Source of the DNA: Acidobacteriota bacterium
Lineage (GTDB): Bacteria; Acidobacteriota; UBA6911; RPQK01; JADFOI01
Direction of reading: 5' to 3'
Assembly (NCBI GenBank): GCA_022545645.1
Contig: JACZQQ010000122.1
Location: forward strand, 1 to 7,755
Length of the DNA stretch: 7,755 nt
The notes under the pieces are model-generated. The model saw only the letters and a list, made by a program, of their open reading frames with translations. It did no database searches and was not told the origin of the DNA. The position numbers and the translations under genes are program-made. Shown here piece after piece: positions 4,824-7,755 of the stretch (its first letter is position 1; the number at the start of each line of letters is the position of its first letter).

Positions 4824-7004
4824 ATGCTCACGGAGTTGCAGGGCCAGATCGAAAGAATCACCTACACCAACGAAGAGAACCGGTTCACCATTGCCAAGGT
4901 CAAGGTCCCCGGACAGCGGGGACTGGCCACCGTAGTGGGAAATCTTATGGCTCTGACTCCGGGAGAAGTCCTCACCATGCAAGGCGAATGGACCCATCAC
5001 CCCCGATACGGCAAGCAGTTCAAGATTTCCCATTTCAAGTCTCAGGTCCCCGCATCGGTCTATGGCATCAAAAAATACCTGGGCTCCGGTCTGATCCAGG
5101 GCATTGGTCCTGTCATGGCCGAGAGAATCGTCAAGAGGTTCGGCGAGGAAACTCTCGATATCATCGAAAACAAACTGGAGAAGCTTACCGAGATCCAGGG
5201 AATAGGAAAAAAACGGATCGCCATGATCAGTAAGGCCTGGGCCGAGCAGCAGGAAATTCGGGAGGTGATGCTGTTTCTTCAAAGCCATGGAATCAGCTCA
5301 GGATATGCCGCCAAGATTTTCAAACAGTATGGCCGACAATCCATCGAGGTGGTGCGGGAGAATCCCTATCGTCTGGCCACGGACATCCTTGGGATCGGCT
5401 TTATCATAGCGGACTCCATAGCCGAAAAACTGGGATTCAAAAAGGATTCAGAGCTGAGGGCAGAGGCAGGCATCCTCTACGTCCTCAATCAGCTGACCCA
5501 TGAGGGTCATGTCTACTATCCCTACGAATCTCTCATCGAGAAGTGTCAGAAGATCCTGCAGGTGAATCGGGAGATCATCCTCAAGGGCATAGGCACCATT
5601 GCCTTGGACAATAGGATTGTCATCGAGGATGTGAACGATCAGATCGAAAACTTTCGAGAGAACAACAAGGAGGTCTATTTAGCCACGCTTCATCTCTGCG
5701 AGACCAGCATCGCCCGGCGACTGAGGACCTTGATCTCCGCACCCAAATCCATTCGTAAGGTCGATATCAAAAAGGCCATCGAATGGCTTCAGAAACAGCT
5801 TCCCATGACCCTGGCCACCCGACAGATTGGGGCAGTGAGATGCGCGCTAGAGGAGAAGGTCATGGTGATCACCGGGGGGCCGGGAACCGGAAAAACCACC
5901 ATCATCAATGCCATCCTGAAGATCTTCACCAAGGTGACGGACAACATCATGCTGGCTGCCCCCACCGGCAGGGCCGCCAAACGGATGAATGAGGCCACGG
6001 GCCACTCGGCCAGAACGATCCATCGGATGCTGGAATACAGCCTTCGAAAAGGAGGCTTCCAGAAAAACGAAGAACATCCTCTGAATTGCGATTTGCTGAT
6101 CGTGGACGAAGCCTCAATGATCGATACCGTACTGATGCACCACCTTCTAAAGGCCATTCCTCCCAGAGCGACCCTGGTGCTGGTGGGGGATATTCATCAG
6201 CTTCCTTCTGTCGGTCCCGGAAACGTTCTCAAGGACATCATCGCCTCGGGCGTTGTGCGCGTCGTCGAGCTGCGTGAGATTTTCCGTCAGGCTCAGGAAA
6301 GCTCCATCATCGTCAACGCCCATAAGATCAACCAGGGCCACCTACCTACACTGACACCTTCTGGACTGAAACTGGATGATTTTTATTTTATCGAGCAGGA
6401 AGATCCGGATGCGGTTCTCAAGACGATCTTGGAGCTCACCCAGGAACGCATCCCCCGGCGGTTTGGGTTTGATCCACTCGATGACATTCAGGTGCTCACT
6501 CCCATGCATAAGGGAATCGTGGGTGCGGAAAACCTCAACGCTGAGCTCCAGAAGGCATTCAACCCGGGGCAAGGCGGGGTGCTTCGAGGTGGAAGAAATT
6601 TTCGGGTTAAGGACAAGGTCATGCAAATCAAAAACAACTATGACAAGGTGGTCTTCAATGGCGACATCGGCCGCATTACCCACATCGGCTCCGACTCTCA
6701 AAAAGTCACCATCTCCTTCGAGGGCCGGGATGTCTTCTACGAACATAGCGATCTGGACGAGATTGTTCTCGCCTATGCGATATCCGTGCACAAATCGCAG
6801 GGCTCCGAATATCCAGCCGTGATCATTCCCATCCTGATGCAGCACTATCTTCTGCTGCAGCGGAATCTGATTTATACCGCGGTCACCCGGGGCAAGAAAC
6901 TGGTGGTGATGGTGGGTACCAAAAAGGCCTTGTCGATCGGGGTCAAGAATGACAGGGTACAAAAACGCCATTCGCGTTTGCGAGACAGATTGGCCCACAC
7001 ATGA
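4824..7004 (+). CDS. recD2: RecD2-type ATP-dependent 5'-3' DNA helicase
   Basis: A 726-residue superfamily 1B helicase of the RecD2 group, which works without RecBC and is linked to DNA repair and replication-fork stability in other bacteria (family knowledge). The N-terminal OB-like region (LTELQGQIERITYTNEENRF) is followed by helix-hairpin-helix motifs around 91-97 (IQGIGP), 124-131 (IQGIGKKR) and 188-193 (ILGIGF). The motor has Walker A GGPGTGKTT (351-359, K357), Walker B IVDEAS (D428-E429), VGDIHQLPSVGPG and LREIFRQA. The C-terminal motifs include VHKSQGSEYP (655-664) and YTAVTRGKK (684-692, R689). All motor motifs are intact. The ATG at 4824 gives the normal family length and N-terminus. 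The frame is open upstream to 4575, but that part is transposon sequence. No Shine-Dalgarno is visible because the inserted element ends three bases before the ATG. A metallo-hydrolase gene follows after 4 nt. Confidence 0.96.
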   Translation: MLTELQGQIERITYTNEENRFTIAKVKVPGQRGLATVVGNLMALTPGEVLTMQGEWTHHPRYGKQFKISHFKSQVPASVYGIKKYLGSGLIQGIGPVMAERIVKRFGEETLDIIENKLEKLTEIQGIGKKRIAMISKAWAEQQEIREVMLFLQSHGISSGYAAKIFKQYGRQSIEVVRENPYRLATDILGIGFIIADSIAEKLGFKKDSELRAEAGILYVLNQLTHEGHVYYPYESLIEKCQKILQVNREIILKGIGTIALDNRIVIEDVNDQIENFRENNKEVYLATLHLCETSIARRLRTLISAPKSIRKVDIKKAIEWLQKQLPMTLATRQIGAVRCALEEKVMVITGGPGTGKTTIINAILKIFTKVTDNIMLAAPTGRAAKRMNEATGHSARTIHRMLEYSLRKGGFQKNEEHPLNCDLLIVDEASMIDTVLMHHLLKAIPPRATLVLVGDIHQLPSVGPGNVLKDIIASGVVRVVELREIFRQAQESSIIVNAHKINQGHLPTLTPSGLKLDDFYFIEQEDPDAVLKTILELTQERIPRRFGFDPLDDIQVLTPMHKGIVGAENLNAELQKAFNPGQGGVLRGGRNFRVKDKVMQIKNNYDKVVFNGDIGRITHIGSDSQKVTISFEGRDVFYEHSDLDEIVLAYAISVHKSQGSEYPAVIIPILMQHYLLLQRNLIYTAVTRGKKLVVMVGTKKALSIGVKNDRVQKRHSRLRDRLAHT

Positions 7005-7008
7005 CTCT

Positions 7009-7755
7009 ATGCAGATCACGATCCTAGGCAGCGGGACCTCGATTCCCCATCCCCAGCGCGCTTCTCCCGGTTTGGTGATCCGTTTCAACAAGACCACCCT
7101 ACTGGTCGATCCCAGCTCCGGTTCCCTGCACCGTGCTGAGCGGCACGGTACAAGGGTCAAGGACATCGACTATGTTCTCTTTTCCCATTTTCATCCCGAT
7201 CACACGGGAGATCTGGGGCCCTTACTCTTCGCGCTCCGAAACTCCGAATACTTCGGCTCCAAAAAACTGACTCTGATGGGGCCTCCCGGATTGAAGGACC
7301 TCCACCGGGGACTGCTTGATTTTTACGGCACTTATATCCGCCTGGAGAGCGAACGTCTCACCCTTCGTGAGATTTGGGACGATGAGCTGAAATTTCCAGA
7401 TTGGAATGTCCGTTCACTGCCGGTTCCTCACACGGAAAACAGTGTGGGATATCGTTTCACCGATTCCCAAGGGAAGGTCTTTGCCTACTCCGGGGACACG
7501 GACTATAGCGCGGCACTGATCGAGTTAGCCCAGGATGCTGATGCCGCTTTGATCGATGCCGCCCAGCCGTCGGCACTGAAAATGGATGGCCACCTCACCC
7601 CGGAATTAGCCGGAAAGATTGCTCGAAAGGCAGGGTGCAAACGGCTCATCCTCACCCACATGTATCCGGCGTGCGACGATTACGATCTACTCTCCGAGGT
7701 TCGGAGTTCAGGCTACGAAGGTCCCGCTGAGATCGCCAGCGATGGGATGAAAATC
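7009..7755 (+). CDS. Metallo-beta-lactamase-fold hydrolase related to RNase Z (open at right edge)
   Basis: A gene starting ATG at 7009 and still open at the window edge after 249 codons. It begins with the MBL-fold strand MQITILGSGTSIPHPQRASP, then LLVDPSSGS. The zinc motif is H60-F-H62-P-D64-H65 (SHFHPDHTGD). Further ligands are H141 (PVPHTENS), D163 (YSGDTDYS) and H217 (LTHMYP), and there is an RNase Z-like GHLTPELAGKIA with H195. This matches the RNase Z / ElaC-like branch of the superfamily. Whether it cuts tRNA 3' ends, or is one of the many related phosphodiesterases or other hydrolases, cannot be told; the exosite arm of true tRNase Z is not clear. It has no signal peptide. The start lies 4 nt after the recD2 stop with no strong Shine-Dalgarno, so it is probably translated by coupling in the same mRNA. 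Confidence 0.88.
   Translation, partial: MQITILGSGTSIPHPQRASPGLVIRFNKTTLLVDPSSGSLHRAERHGTRVKDIDYVLFSHFHPDHTGDLGPLLFALRNSEYFGSKKLTLMGPPGLKDLHRGLLDFYGTYIRLESERLTLREIWDDELKFPDWNVRSLPVPHTENSVGYRFTDSQGKVFAYSGDTDYSAALIELAQDADAALIDAAQPSALKMDGHLTPELAGKIARKAGCKRLILTHMYPACDDYDLLSEVRSSGYEGPAEIASDGMKI

Noticed and set aside
6342..7166. 274-codon minus-strand open frame across the end of recD2 and start of the MBL gene
   Set aside because: It is antisense to the helicase C-terminal motifs and the MBL N-terminus, both of which are clearly coding on the plus strand.

Overview
The window reads as bacterial chromosome of moderate GC, probably from a Gram-negative-type lineage: one gene starts with a Sec signal peptide followed by the N-terminus of a secreted zinc hydrolase, and the DNA is peppered with short degenerate repeats and one non-autonomous transposon-like element. 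Nothing fixes the taxon. The style (GAF-like orphan protein, PolX, RecD2, short tandem CTGACA and TTTGGAA repeats) would fit Acidobacteriota or Desulfobacterota, but this is only an impression. I see no rRNA, tRNA, CRISPR array or phage genes.

Layout. The left part (1-4436) is a minus-strand cluster. In transcription order it holds a GAF-like coiled-coil protein (TTG start at 4436), a class I/II aminotransferase (start 3547), the DNA polymerase/exonuclease PolX (start 2360, sharing one base with the aminotransferase stop), a short Cys-rich putative zinc-binding protein (GTG start at 447, apparently with its own promoter), and the first ~73 codons of an exported S1/P1 nuclease / zinc phospholipase C-like protein that runs off the window. 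This last gene has no ATG, GTG or TTG start; its best start is ACG at 220-218, behind a well-placed GAGGAG. The right part is plus-strand: recD2 (start 4824) and, 4 nt after its stop, a metallo-beta-lactamase-fold hydrolase related to RNase Z that is open at the right edge.

The two arms are divided by a compact divergent promoter region (about 4437-4545). It holds a near-consensus minus-strand sigma70 promoter (TTGACG-17-TAATAT) and an extended -10 for the plus strand. Between the plus-strand promoter and recD2 sits a 275-bp element bounded by 32-bp terminal inverted repeats with two mismatches (4546-4820), ending 3 bp before the recD2 ATG. It carries no transposase. It does carry a 66-codon Arg-rich ORF with an ideal Shine-Dalgarno, whose stop lies 1 nt before the recD2 start. 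The element therefore appears to have replaced or displaced the recD2 leader and may set its translation.

Functionally, PolX (gap-filling polymerase plus PHP nuclease) and RecD2 (5'-3' helicase) are both DNA-repair enzymes transcribed away from a common region. The aminotransferase, GAF-like protein, zinc protein and hydrolases have no evident pathway link to them. I do not see a clearly new multi-gene system. The points most worth following are the element at the recD2 start, the ACG start of the exported hydrolase, and the repeat-derived tail of PolX.
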